The position numbers were made by a program, and so were the translations under genes. Shown here piece by piece: positions 28,270 through 36,755 of a DNA stretch of 64,000 bases (position 1 is its first letter; every line of letters begins with the position of its first letter). Under the pieces are notes generated by a model that did no database searches, was not told the origin of the DNA, and worked only from the letters and a program-made list of their open reading frames with translations. The DNA comes from Clostridia bacterium (GTDB lineage Bacteria > Bacillota > Clostridia > RGIG7378). The stretch covers positions 1 through 64,000 of the forward strand of contig JAFYSJ010000031.1 in assembly GCA_017559445.1 (NCBI GenBank), written 5' to 3'.

Positions 28270-29238
28270 TTACTTATCTCCCAAAATTGACTGAAGAGGA
28301 AGCAATGTATTTACGTTGCTAGAACTCTCGTCCATGATGTAAATGGTTGTACCACCGAGCACTTCCTCGATAGTTTCCAAATACATACGTGTTCTCATAA
28401 GGTCCTCGTACTGAGAGAACTGCTCATAAAGTGCCAAGAATGCAGCTACATCACCTTCTGCTGTGGCTACCTTAGTCTGTGCGTATGCATCTGCAGCATT
28501 TGTTACGGACTGTGCGTTACCTCTAGCAATAGGGATAATCTTGTTTGCGTAGCTGTTTGCTTCGTTGATATATGTGGACTTATCCTCTCTTGCACTGGCA
28601 ACATCCTTAAATGCGCTCTGCACTTCCTCTGGTGGATTTACGTCCTGAAGCTGTACGTTGATTACTGTAAGACCGAGCTTGTACTCCTTGCACATTTCCT
28701 GCAAGTCATCGAAAATCTCCTGCTGTACTGCAGACTTGTTGTCTGTCATGGACTCATCCAAAGTGTGATTTGCGATGGCTCTGCGGAGAGCTGTCTTAAC
28801 CAAAATAGCAAATGTCTCATCTGGTCTCTCTGTCTTAAAGAGGTATGTGTACAAGTCAGAAATCATGTACTGAGCACTGCACTCTACGTTAACAAGGCAC
28901 TCATCACTGGTGAGCATCATAACGTCATCTTCGGAGTCAGTGTATGTAATGTTGTTTGTCTTGCTAGCCTCTGTTACGTAACCGAACTCATATCTTCTGA
29001 CGCTACTTACATTTTCCTTAGTTACTGAATCCACAAAAGGCACCTTGAATCTGATACCTGCCTGGGAATCTGTGTGTGAATATGCACCAAATCTGCAAAT
29101 AACGGCTTCCTCACCTGACTGCAGTACATAGAAGCTGTTGAAAAGCATTACCAATGCAAAAATCACAACAATTGCAGTTGGTACAATCTTTTTGAGCTTA
29201 GGCTTAATGTTCAAGCCTGACATCTTTATTGTTGACAT
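28270..29238 (-). CDS. hflK: SPFH-domain protease modulator HflK
   Basis: A 322-residue partner of HflC, with one transmembrane helix (about residues 15-34) and the SPFH domain beginning with VLQSGEEAVICRFGAYSH. The family coiled coil contains SAREDKSTYINEANSYANK. The start is placed at the ATG preceded by CGGGAGGAAAC. The open frame extends 25 codons further, but that part is the palindromic leader and is not expected to be coding. Transcribed with hflC. Confidence 0.9.
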   Translation of the reverse strand: MSTIKMSGLNIKPKLKKIVPTAIVVIFALVMLFNSFYVLQSGEEAVICRFGAYSHTDSQAGIRFKVPFVDSVTKENVSSVRRYEFGYVTEASKTNNITYTDSEDDVMMLTSDECLVNVECSAQYMISDLYTYLFKTERPDETFAILVKTALRRAIANHTLDESMTDNKSAVQQEIFDDLQEMCKEYKLGLTVINVQLQDVNPPEEVQSAFKDVASAREDKSTYINEANSYANKIIPIARGNAQSVTNAADAYAQTKVATAEGDVAAFLALYEQFSQYEDLMRTRMYLETIEEVLGGTTIYIMDESSSNVNTLLPLQSILGDK

Positions 29239-29276
29239 GTTTCCTCCCGTCTTTGCGTTGCCGCAAAAAGTGTTTA

Positions 29277-29313
29277 GTGTTGAATATTTGGTATTTAACC
29301 AAGGTACCAACAC
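29277..29313. repeat. 37-bp interrupted palindrome in the hflK leader
   Basis: GTGTTG..TTGGT pairs with ACCAA..CAACAC across a 5-base centre, with matching 5-base internal loops on each side. It sits 39 bp before the hflK ATG and is preceded by AGTGTTTAGTGTTGA, the same heptad wording as the palindromic elements at 33113 and 36756. Confidence 0.6.
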
Positions 29314-29387
29314 GTATTTTCTATTTTACTGTCTATTTTTTAACTTTGTTTAACTTGCGCTGTAATGTCGTGATTTGAGTCTAACTC

Positions 29388-29567
29388 TTCACTAGCGTAG
29401 CGGTTCACTAGCGTAGCGGTTCACTAGCGCGACAGCGCGTATACTAGCGCAGCGGTTCACTAGCGCGACAGCGCGTATACTAGCGCAGCGGCTCACTAGC
29501 GCGACAGCGCGTATACTAGCGCAGCGGTTCACTAGCACAGCGGTTCACTAGCACAGCGGTTCACTAG
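29388..29567. repeat. Tandem repeat array of 16-bp and 36-bp units
   Basis: Two 16-bp units (TTCACTAGCGTAGCGG) are followed by three 36-bp units that insert GCGCGACAGCGCGTATAC after TTCACTA, then by two 16-bp units with A for G (TTCACTAGCACAGCGG) and a half unit. The 36-bp units differ at one base only, so the expansion is recent. Units contain short GC palindromes (GCGCGACAGCGCG). The array fills the gap between DUF1015 and hflK; 29314-29387 holds nothing recognised except a possible hflK promoter. Confidence 0.9.
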
Positions 29568-29592
29568 AAAAATTGTCTTCAGACAATTTTTC
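29567..29592 (-). terminator. Hairpin at the end of the DUF1015 gene
   Basis: GAAAAATTGTC pairs with GACAATTTTTC around TTCA; the structure includes the stop codon at 29579-29581. On the minus strand the descending arm ends in CAATTTTTC, compatible with an intrinsic terminator although AT-rich. Confidence 0.55.
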
Positions 29593-30805
29593 TCACTTCC
29601 ATATAATATCTCTTATCCATTGCTTCACCCATGGAGAATGCCTTTCGTGGCAAAGCACCGCTCCTGGACACGCTTTCCATAACACCTGCCTTGGAAATAG
29701 CTGGCAACAAGATACCTATGCCACCATCTCTGTCGCAGATTGTCTTAAGATCCTGCTCACCATGGATGTAGTCAACCTCTATCTCATTTTCTTCAGCATA
29801 TCTATCCAAGAACATCTGGATTGGCTTAACCACCATTGGAATAGATGCATCTGTATATACAGGGATTTCGTTACTATCTGCATACAATGTGAAGATTGGT
29901 GTATCTCCCTCTGCGTCAAGCTGGATGCCCTCCTCTGCAAAGTATGCTGTCATTGCATCAAAAAAGTTTTCCATTTCTGCCTTAAGCACAACTCTGTGAA
30001 TTGGCTCAAAGTCCAATGCCTGGTCATGGATATTAACTACCTCAACCAATGCAAATCTAGCAGGGTGGTTTGCATCTGCTCCATTTGCCTTAAGCTGCTC
30101 CCACAATGCCTTAGCTGATGCCAAAGAATGGTTACCATCTCCTACTGCAAAGAGCATGCCGCCCTCAGACTCCATGGACTCCATTGCCTCGATCAAGGTC
30201 ATGGCTGTGTCCTGTGCCACCTTGTATCCTGTAATATGTCCACCATTTGCCATAAGGTCCAAATCGTAGATCACGTCCTTGTTTCCTTTTGTTGTGATGC
30301 TGTCTAATGTGAAATTTGGATCGTCTACCAAAAGCATTACGTGAGGCATTTCCAATCTTGCGCTGGCACGAATCTTTACGCGAGGTGGAATTCTGCTAAT
30401 TACTGTAGCCTCGGATGCTCTGATAAGAGCCTGCTTTGATGGGTCAAAGTCGTATGCCTCCAGGTCAATTGCCACAAGCCAACCGTGACGTGTTTTGCTA
30501 TTGGAACTACCTCTCTCAATATATGTAATATACTCACCCTTGTTTTCTAAGATTCCATCTGCCATGTACTGTGCCATGTGACCATCAATACTAGCTAATC
30601 TCTCCTCTGTTGCAGGGAGATATACCTCTGGAAGCATCATCCTAAGGGTAGAAGGTGCATCTGCTACTACCTTTTCAACCTCTGCCCAATACTCAGGCTG
30701 GGATGTGTACTGATCACATGCAATGCATGCCCACCTTGTCAAATCCACCTTTTCATTAGGCATCCAAACCTCTGGAATAGCAATTCCCTTTTTGCTTACG
30801 TACAT
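29579..30805 (-). CDS. DUF1015 family protein
   Basis: A 408-residue DUF1015 protein. The family's WACIACDQYTSQPEYW at about residues 25-40, VGDGNHSLASAKALWE at about 222-237 and FEPIHRVV are all present. DUF1015 genes are common near serine metabolism genes in Clostridia, but the biochemical function is unproven. GGAGG precedes the ATG. The 3' end is fused to a hairpin and the tandem array. Confidence 0.88.
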   Translation of the reverse strand: MYVSKKGIAIPEVWMPNEKVDLTRWACIACDQYTSQPEYWAEVEKVVADAPSTLRMMLPEVYLPATEERLASIDGHMAQYMADGILENKGEYITYIERGSSNSKTRHGWLVAIDLEAYDFDPSKQALIRASEATVISRIPPRVKIRASARLEMPHVMLLVDDPNFTLDSITTKGNKDVIYDLDLMANGGHITGYKVAQDTAMTLIEAMESMESEGGMLFAVGDGNHSLASAKALWEQLKANGADANHPARFALVEVVNIHDQALDFEPIHRVVLKAEMENFFDAMTAYFAEEGIQLDAEGDTPIFTLYADSNEIPVYTDASIPMVVKPIQMFLDRYAEENEIEVDYIHGEQDLKTICDRDGGIGILLPAISKAGVMESVSRSGALPRKAFSMGEAMDKRYYMEVRKIV

Positions 30806-30825
30806 AAAACCTCCAATAAAGATAC

Positions 30826-30845
30826 CGGGAGACTTTCGCCTCCCG
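30826..30845 (-). terminator. Hairpin after the glycine-zipper microprotein gene
   Basis: CGGGAG and CTCCCG pair around an 8-base loop 16 bp after the 30861 stop codon. On the minus strand it is followed by GTATCTTTATTGG, a weak T-run, so termination would be partial. Confidence 0.45.
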
Positions 30846-30860
30846 ACATAAGTTCTTAAA

Positions 30861-31010
30861 TTAATCCATTAAGTCGCTAATGACTCGCTTGCCCTTTTTG
30901 ACTAATCTGCTCTTTTTGATGCTGCCATCTACCATCCACATTTCCGCAACAGTTCCAACTGCAACTCCTGCAACCATGCCCATGGCCATTCCCTTAACAA
31001 AATTGTTCAT
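30861..31010 (-). CDS. Glycine-zipper (YtxH-like) membrane microprotein
   Basis: A 49-residue protein that starts MNNFVKGMAMGMVAGVAVG and ends in a basic tail (KKSRLVKKGKRVISDLMD). Alternating small residues (G-M-A-M-G-M-V-A-G-V-A-V-G-T) form a glycine zipper of the kind that begins YtxH-like proteins. The start has GGAGGAAGC directly upstream and the codon use is normal, so it is a real small gene. It lies 58 bp after ligA on the same strand. Function unknown; a membrane or envelope role is inferred. Confidence 0.75.
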   Translation of the reverse strand: MNNFVKGMAMGMVAGVAVGTVAEMWMVDGSIKKSRLVKKGKRVISDLMD

Positions 31011-31068
31011 GCTTCCTCCAAAGATTCATACTACAAATATGTTTCCCCGGAGTGGGAATTTGTTGCAT

Positions 31069-33108
31069 CTAGGATTCCAACATCTCCATAAATTGCTCTT
31101 CGGAAATTACTGGAATACCAAGTGTTCTGGCCTTTGTTTCCTTAGAACCACTGTTTTCGCCAGCCAAAACATATGTGGTCTTCTTGGATACGCTGTCGGA
31201 AGACTTTCCGCCATGAGATTCGATTACTGCCTTGATCTCATCTCTTCCAAAATGCTGAAGCTTACCTGTTACTACGATGTTCATGCCTGCGAACTTGTTG
31301 CTCTGAAGGCCACTATCGTAAGTAACCTTAACTCCAGATGCTGCCAAGCTCTGAACAAGCTCTACATTTCTAGGTTCACTAAAGAATCTAATAACAGACT
31401 CTGCGATTACTTCGCCCACATCCTCTACTACAGCCAAATCCTGCTGTGTTGCTGCCATAAGCTGCTCCAAAGAGGGATATGTTTTGGCGATCATACGAGC
31501 TGTATGCTTGCCAACATGTCTAATGCCAAGTCCGTAAAGTAGCTTGTCTAAACCTGCTTCCTTGGACTTTTCGATGGCTTCGATAAGATTGTCCGTGGAC
31601 TTTGCTCCCATTTTATCTAGGGATTCCACATCTCCTCTGCGCTCTGCCAACTTATACAGGTCTGCCACATTGGAAATGATGCCCTTGTTAACTAAGGTCT
31701 CTGCCAAGGCATCTCCAAGACCGTCGATGTTCATGGCATCTCTTTGCACATAGTGGATAATGCTCCTTACTAACTGTGCTGGGCATGTTGGGGATGTGCA
31801 TCTCCATGCTACCTCGTTGTTTTCTCTAACTGCCTGTGAACCGCAAACTGGACAAACAGTTGGGAACTCATATGGCACGCTGTCTACAGGTCTCTTGGTC
31901 AAATCTACCTTCACTATCTCTGGAATAATGTCTCCTGCCTTCTGTACCCATACTGTGTCGCCAATTCGAATATCCTTGTCACGGATATAGTCAGCGTTAT
32001 GCAATGTGGCTCTAGCAACTGTAGAACCTGCCAATCTAACTGGCTCAAGCTCTGCTGTAGGTGTCAAAACTCCTGTTCTGCCAACCTGAATTGTAATATC
32101 TGTAACTACTGTAGGCTGCTGCTCTGGTGGGTACTTGTATGCTGCTGCCCACTTTGGTGCGTGGCTAGTGCCTCCGATTACCTGTCTCAAAGAAAGGTCG
32201 TCCACCTTAATAACCGCGCCGTCGATATCGTATGGAAGATTAGGTCTATCTGTACCAATCTGACAAATGGCCTCCCAAACTTCCGTTGCTCCTACACAGC
32301 GCTTGTAGTTTTTGACAACATTAAAGCCAAGGCTACGCAAATATTCGAAGCCCTGAGTATGACCAACAAGACCAGTGTCCTCTGAGCTACGCTGGATGTT
32401 AAAAATAAAAATGTTAAGGTGTCTCTTGGCTGCAATCCTAGAGTCCAACTGTCTAAGTGAACCTGCTGCTGCATTTCTAGGATTTGCGAAAGGTTGCTGA
32501 CCATTTTCGTCAGCCTGTCTATTTAATTCTGCAAAATCTGCTTTGGAAATATATACTTCACCGCGAACTTCCAAAAGTTCTGGTGCACCCTTAATGGAAA
32601 GGGGCAATGAACCAATGGTACGCATATTTTCGGTAACGTCTTCGCCTACCAAACCATTTCCTCTAGTGGCGCCCCTAACAAGCATGCCGTTTTCGTAAAG
32701 GGCGGATGCTGAAAGTCCGTCAATCTTGTGCTCTACGGAGAACACGATGTCCTTGCCATACTTGGAAGTAAGGTCGTTGACCCATGTTTCTACCTCTTCC
32801 TGAGAGAAAAGGTCCTCTAAACTCTGCATGGGAACTTCGTGGTTAACCTTGGTAAAGCCTGAGAGAACTTGTCCGCCAACTCGAGCCAAAGGTGAGTCCT
32901 GAGGCATGAGGTGAGGGTACTGAGTTGCCAAATCTGACAACTCTCTAAAGGCCTTGTCGTACTCGTGGTCCTCTATTTCTGGCTTATCCAAGACATAGTA
33001 AAGATAGCTATGATGATTAAGGAAATCACACAGTTCGCGAATCCTGTCTTGTGCCTCGTTTGTTTGTGGCTCCTGAGGCTCTATGCCAAATAAAGAAAGC
33101 TGATCCAT
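31069..33108 (-). CDS. ligA: NAD-dependent DNA ligase LigA
   Basis: A 679-residue NAD+-dependent ligase. The adenylation lysine is in EHKIDGLSAS (about residue 115). The OB fold is followed by the four-cysteine zinc finger (CPVCGSQ...CTSPTCPAQ, about 410-436). The helix-hairpin-helix array and a C-terminal BRCT domain (from about 600, NIVVTGKLQHFGR) are complete. It seals Okazaki fragments and repair nicks. The 5' side abuts a palindromic element. Confidence 0.98.
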   Translation of the reverse strand: MDQLSLFGIEPQEPQTNEAQDRIRELCDFLNHHSYLYYVLDKPEIEDHEYDKAFRELSDLATQYPHLMPQDSPLARVGGQVLSGFTKVNHEVPMQSLEDLFSQEEVETWVNDLTSKYGKDIVFSVEHKIDGLSASALYENGMLVRGATRGNGLVGEDVTENMRTIGSLPLSIKGAPELLEVRGEVYISKADFAELNRQADENGQQPFANPRNAAAGSLRQLDSRIAAKRHLNIFIFNIQRSSEDTGLVGHTQGFEYLRSLGFNVVKNYKRCVGATEVWEAICQIGTDRPNLPYDIDGAVIKVDDLSLRQVIGGTSHAPKWAAAYKYPPEQQPTVVTDITIQVGRTGVLTPTAELEPVRLAGSTVARATLHNADYIRDKDIRIGDTVWVQKAGDIIPEIVKVDLTKRPVDSVPYEFPTVCPVCGSQAVRENNEVAWRCTSPTCPAQLVRSIIHYVQRDAMNIDGLGDALAETLVNKGIISNVADLYKLAERRGDVESLDKMGAKSTDNLIEAIEKSKEAGLDKLLYGLGIRHVGKHTARMIAKTYPSLEQLMAATQQDLAVVEDVGEVIAESVIRFFSEPRNVELVQSLAASGVKVTYDSGLQSNKFAGMNIVVTGKLQHFGRDEIKAVIESHGGKSSDSVSKKTTYVLAGENSGSKETKARTLGIPVISEEQFMEMLES

Positions 33109-33112
33109 TTTT

Positions 33113-33230
33113 GTTAGTGTTTAGTGGTTAGTGATTGGTGGTTAGTGTTGGTCCCTATGTTCCAATGATCTATTTTGTATAGGAACATATTTCATTCGTT
33201 AAACACTCAACACCCAACACTAATCACTGA
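33113..33230. repeat. Heptad-armed palindromic element, copy A
   Basis: The left arm is tandem variants of GTGGTTA/GTGATTG/GTGTTGG; the right arm is the reverse (AACACTCAACACCCAACAC). Between them TCCCTATGTTCC faces GTATAGGAACATA. The reverse complement aligns along its length with 36756-36850, including TGTTTAACGAA. The inner and outer arms could fold into one long hairpin. It fills the ligA-metA gap. Confidence 0.75.
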
Positions 33231-33236
33231 TAGTTC

Positions 33237-34163
33237 CTAATTCATTGGTGTAATTTTGTCAATTTCGTAAGGTGTTGTCTGGTAAACGAAGTAGTTCAAC
33301 CAGTTAAAGTACAACAAATGTGCATGGCTTCTCCAACGCACAATTGGCTCCTTAGTATCATCATCATTGGGATAGTAGTTCTTGGGTACCTCAATTGGCA
33401 ATCCAAGAGCCTTATCTCTACGATACTCTGCATCCAATGTGTTGGGATCATACTCAGAGTGACCTGTAATGAATACCTGTCTACCACCCTCTGTGGCCAA
33501 TGCATAAATGCCGGCCTCTTCGGATGTGGCCAAAATCTTAAGCTTATCGCAAGCTTCGATGTCAGCTCTCTCAACTGTTGTATGTCTAGAATGAGGTGCA
33601 TAGAATTCATCGTCAAAGCCTCTCATAAGCATGGAGGAACGTCTCTCAACCTTATGAGGGAATACTCCAAAGAGCTTAGCATCCAATGGAACCTTATGAA
33701 TACCGTAGTGGTAATAAAGTCCTGCCTGTGCTCCCCAACAAATATGGAAGGTGCTATGTACGTGAGTCTTGGACCACTCCATGATCTCACAAAGTTCCTG
33801 CCAATAAGTTACCTCCTCAAAGTCCATCTGCTCTACAGGTGCACCTGTAATAACCATGCCGTCAAAGAATCTATCCTTAACCTTATCAAAGGTTGTGTAG
33901 AACTTAAGCATGTGCTCCTCTGAGGTGTTCTTAGCCTTGTGTGTAGCTGTCTGCATGAGCTCAAGTTCAACCTGCAAAGGTGTGTTGCTGAGCATACGAG
34001 CAAGCTGTGTCTCTGTAGCTACCTTAGTAGGCATCAAATTAAGCACCAAAATCTGAAGGGGTCTCATATCCTGCTGGATAGCCCTTGTTTCGGTCATTAT
34101 GAAAATGTTCTCATCGGTGAGCACCTTTGCTGCTGGTAACTCGTTGGGAATTTTAATGGGCAT
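33237..34163 (-). CDS. metA: Homoserine O-acetyltransferase (MetA family)
   Basis: A 308-residue MetA. The catalytic Cys142 lies in [18 protein letters not shown], and the His/Glu partners follow in [10 protein letters not shown]. Residue 111 in [10 protein letters not shown] is Glu. In this family Glu111 goes with acetyl-CoA use (Bacillus cereus type) and Gly with succinyl-CoA (E. coli type), so O-acetylhomoserine is the predicted product. This matches the metY gene just upstream (3-bp gap), which uses O-acetylhomoserine. First step of methionine synthesis from homoserine. Confidence 0.93.
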   Translation of the reverse strand: MPIKIPNELPAAKVLTDENIFIMTETRAIQQDMRPLQILVLNLMPTKVATETQLARMLSNTPLQVELELMQTATHKAKNTSEEHMLKFYTTFDKVKDRFFDGMVITGAPVEQMDFEEVTYWQELCEIMEWSKTHVHSTFHICWGAQAGLYYHYGIHKVPLDAKLFGVFPHKVERRSSMLMRGFDDEFYAPHSRHTTVERADIEACDKLKILATSEEAGIYALATEGGRQVFITGHSEYDPNTLDAEYRRDKALGLPIEVPKNYYPNDDDTKEPIVRWRSHAHLLYFNWLNYFVYQTTPYEIDKITPMN

Positions 34164-34166
34164 TAA

Positions 34167-35450
34167 TTAGTCCTCCAATGCCTGTGCAATGTCTGCAATA
34201 AGGTCTTCTGCATCCTCAATACCACAAGAGAATCTTACCAGATCTGGGGATACTCCTGCAGCTGCCAATTCTGCATCGTTCATCTGTCTATGTGTTGCTG
34301 AAGCTGGGTGCAAGCAGCATGTTCTTGCGTCTGCAACATGAGTCTCAATAGCAGCCAACTTAAGCTTGCCCATGAATGCCTCTGCTGCATCTCTGCCGCC
34401 CTTTACGCCGAAGCTTACTACACCGCATGTGCCGTTAGGCATATACTTCTGTGCCAATTCGTACTGGTCATCTCCAGGAAGGCCTGGGTACTTAACCCAT
34501 GTTACCTTTGGATGGCTCTGCAAGAACTTAGCTACTGCCAAGCCGTTGTCGCAGTGTCTCTTCATACGAACATGAAGGCTCTCCATACCAAGGTTGATGT
34601 AGAAAGCGTGCTGAGGAGACTGGATAGCACCAAAGTCTCTCATAAGTTGCACTGTAGCCTTAGTAATGAATGCTCCTGCAATACCAAATCTCTCTGTGTA
34701 TGTTACGCCATGGTAGCTGTCATCTGGAGTGCAAAGTCCAGGGAACTTCTCTGGATACTTAGTCCAATCGAACTTACCGCTGTCGATGATTGCACCACCA
34801 ACAGATACACCGTGACCATCCAAATACTTAGTTGTGGAATGTGTAACGATATCTGCTCCATGCTCAAAAGGTCTGCAGTTAACAGGTGTAGCAAATGTGT
34901 TGTCTACGATAAGTGGTACACCATGTGCATGTGCTGCAGATGCGAACTTGTCAAAGTCAAGAACTGTAAGAGCTGGGTTAGCAATAGTCTCTCCAAAAAC
35001 AGCCTTTGTATTAGGCTTAAATGCTGCATCCAACTCCTCCTGTGTGCAGTCAGGTGCAACGAATGTGAAATCAATACCCATACGCTTCATTGTAACTGCG
35101 AAAAGGTTGTATGTACCGCCGTAAATGCTAGATGTGCTAACGATGTGATCGCCTACTCCTGCAATGTTGAAAATAGCGAAGAAGTTAGCTGCCTGACCTG
35201 AAGATGTAAGCATACCTGCTGTACCACCCTCAAGCTCTGTAAGCTTAGCTGCTACGTAATCGTTAGTAGGGTTCTGCAATCTTGTATAGAAATAACCGCT
35301 TGCCTCAAGGTCAAAAAGCTTACCCATGTCGGAGCTAGTTGCATACTTAAATGTGGTGCTCTGATATATCGGAATCTGTCTAGGCTCACCATTGCCAGGA
35401 GTGTAACCACCCTGTACACACTTAGTACCCAAACCCTGTCTGTTGTCCAT
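34167..35450 (-). CDS. metY: O-acetylhomoserine sulfhydrylase MetY
   Basis: A 427-residue PLP enzyme of the Cys/Met metabolism family that makes homocysteine from O-acetylhomoserine and sulfide. Signatures are QIPIYQSTTFKY near the N-terminus, the PLP-phosphate region SSGQAANFFA, and the Schiff-base lysine in THSTTKYLDGHGVSVGG (about residue 210). First gene of a metY-metA operon, with GGAGG before its ATG and a structured leader with terminator upstream. It lacks the trans-sulfuration partners in the window. Confidence 0.94.
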   Translation of the reverse strand: MDNRQGLGTKCVQGGYTPGNGEPRQIPIYQSTTFKYATSSDMGKLFDLEASGYFYTRLQNPTNDYVAAKLTELEGGTAGMLTSSGQAANFFAIFNIAGVGDHIVSTSSIYGGTYNLFAVTMKRMGIDFTFVAPDCTQEELDAAFKPNTKAVFGETIANPALTVLDFDKFASAAHAHGVPLIVDNTFATPVNCRPFEHGADIVTHSTTKYLDGHGVSVGGAIIDSGKFDWTKYPEKFPGLCTPDDSYHGVTYTERFGIAGAFITKATVQLMRDFGAIQSPQHAFYINLGMESLHVRMKRHCDNGLAVAKFLQSHPKVTWVKYPGLPGDDQYELAQKYMPNGTCGVVSFGVKGGRDAAEAFMGKLKLAAIETHVADARTCCLHPASATHRQMNDAELAAAGVSPDLVRFSCGIEDAEDLIADIAQALED

Positions 35451-35483
35451 AAAAACCTCCTATACAGCACATAGATGATGTGT

Positions 35484-35524
35484 AAAAAAATAAAGGCGTC
35501 CAATGGCTGTAACCAAAGACGCCT
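35484..35524 (-). terminator. Intrinsic terminator in the metY leader
   Basis: On the minus strand AGGCGTC pairs with GACGCCT around a 17-base loop, then TTTATTTTTTT. It ends about 34 bp before the metY ATG, so it would stop transcription before the coding region. This is the hallmark of an attenuated leader. Confidence 0.85.
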
Positions 35525-35527
35525 GCA

Positions 35528-35558
35528 AATCGAATTCTCGTATTTTAAGAGAACGATT
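35528..35558 (-). other. Second hairpin in the metY leader
   Basis: AATCGTTCTC pairs with GAGAATTCGATT (a TT bulge) around TTAAAATAC. Its 5' arm shares bases with the 3' strand of the outer helix of the upstream structured element, so the two folds exclude each other. Confidence 0.6.
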
Positions 35559-35625
35559 AGTAGGCCAAAACGAGCATTATCATGTTCCACATGTGACACA
35601 TCATATTGGGCCCGCTCCTCTCTTA
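35546..35625 (-). promoter_or_regulatory. Candidate methionine-pathway riboswitch upstream of metY
   Basis: Minus-strand RNA: an outer helix UAAGAGA/UCUCUUA (35619-35625 with 35546-35552) encloses GAGC (35614-35617) paired with GCUC (35572-35575). Inside is a small hairpin CAUGU-GGA-ACAUG (35581-35593). GGCC after the first GAGC can pair with GGCC at 35563-35566, beyond GCUC, giving a pseudoknot. A terminator follows. The SAM-I core and the T-box UGG-CCGCG motif are absent. Ligand unknown; SAM, methionine or a relative is inferred from the genes controlled. Confidence 0.55.
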
Positions 35626-35720
35626 AAAACCTCTATAAATTCTATTTCATATGGTGTTTTTTGTCAATCCTAGAAGGGGGTATCGCGCACCTGTAAAGCA
35701 CACGAAAATCACTTATATTT

Positions 35721-36560
35721 CTACTCTAAATCTACTGTGTTGGTCAGCGTTTTTACTGCCTTTCTCCTTGCTCTTTTTACAAAGACTATGATAAGTATGC
35801 CTGATACTAAGGCCACAAACACAACTGCTCCACAGATTATGTAAGCCAATTGGACCCTAGTTAAGGATTCCTTTTCTATTTCAACAAGGTTATCTATGGT
35901 TGAGACCGGAGCTTGAACAAAAATCTCTCTAACCTCTTCTGCTGAAAGTGCAGCTTCTGACTCTGAAAATTCTACATATTCGCACTCGTAAACATAATCC
36001 TTATACTGAATTACACAACTCCAAATATAAGCTGGCTTGCCATCTCTTTTACTATATTCCTCTTCCTCTAAATACAACCTTACATTATCACTCAACGTCA
36101 TAAAAGGTTCGCAATCCGAGATAATATATTTATACAACCTCTTATACATATCATACGAATAATCCTCACTCGATGGAGACATAAGATAGTAGTCTATATA
36201 AGCATTCTCACTAACCTCAAAATAAAGATTAACTCGTCCCGTTTGAAAACGATAATAAACATCATAGGGCAACTTTTCCTGTGGAATTGGAAACTCGACT
36301 GTCTTCAACAGCTTAACTAAATCATGAACATACTGATTACTTTCTTTACCATAGCCAAAGTAAAAATGCTTGGTATAGTCAATATCCTCATCCTTAGAAT
36401 ATTCTTTTCGCAACTCTCGATCTATCTTTATCAAGTTTTCTATTTGTAACGAATTTAAATGACACACTTTTGCATCTATAACGTATGCTCCTGCTGGCTG
36501 ATAAAACAAGGAGCAAACTAAAATAGATAACACAAGCATAAATGCTAATCTTTTCTTCAT
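35721..36560 (-). CDS. Exported single-pass membrane protein of unknown function
   Basis: A 279-residue protein. A signal peptide (about residues 1-25, ending QPAGA) is followed by an extracytoplasmic domain rich in Tyr, Glu and Asp. One transmembrane helix near the C-terminus (about 239-262, YIICGAVVFVALVSGILIIV) precedes a short basic tail. The layout resembles TPM/YgcG-like exported proteins, but the TPM motifs are not seen, so no family is assigned. GGAGGACAAT precedes the ATG. Its codon use is AT-rich. Confidence 0.6.
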   Translation of the reverse strand: MKKRLAFMLVLSILVCSLFYQPAGAYVIDAKVCHLNSLQIENLIKIDRELRKEYSKDEDIDYTKHFYFGYGKESNQYVHDLVKLLKTVEFPIPQEKLPYDVYYRFQTGRVNLYFEVSENAYIDYYLMSPSSEDYSYDMYKRLYKYIISDCEPFMTLSDNVRLYLEEEEYSKRDGKPAYIWSCVIQYKDYVYECEYVEFSESEAALSAEEVREIFVQAPVSTIDNLVEIEKESLTRVQLAYIICGAVVFVALVSGILIIVFVKRARRKAVKTLTNTVDLE

Positions 36561-36755
36561 ATTGTCCTCCCTTCACCTTTTAACCACTAATCACCTAGAG
36601 CCTTTGGCCAAAAATGGCATCGTCGTGAAATGCACTTCACGCGTGAAATATCGCTTCGCGGATGTGAAATGTCCTGCGGACGTGAAAGCACTTCGCACAT
36701 GAAATGATCTCTGGAACAAAGGTTCCTTCACTAAACACAGAACAAACTTCGTTTG
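36561..36755. repeat. Degenerate GTGAAAT palindromic repeats
   Basis: Five units of about 17-21 bp start GTGAAAT (ATGAAAT in the last) between 36624 and 36716. Each carries its own mini-hairpin, for example CGTGAA..TTCACG, GTCC-TGCG-GAC and CGC-TT-CGCG; the pairing halves change together while the GTGAAAT words stay. Further small palindromes follow (GGAACAAAGGTTCC, CAAACTTCGTTTG). No open frame. Confidence 0.65.

Noticed and set aside
28270-29313. hflK start 25 codons further upstream
   Set aside because: The extension is translated palindrome and has no ribosome site, whereas CGGGAGGAAAC precedes the ATG at 29238.
29388-29567. Possible CRISPR array
   Set aside because: Units are contiguous with no variable spacers and there are no cas genes; it is a tandem repeat.
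35546-35625. SAM-I (S-box) riboswitch or T-box before metY
   Set aside because: The conserved S-box core and the T-box UGG-N-ACCGCG motif could not be found on the minus strand.
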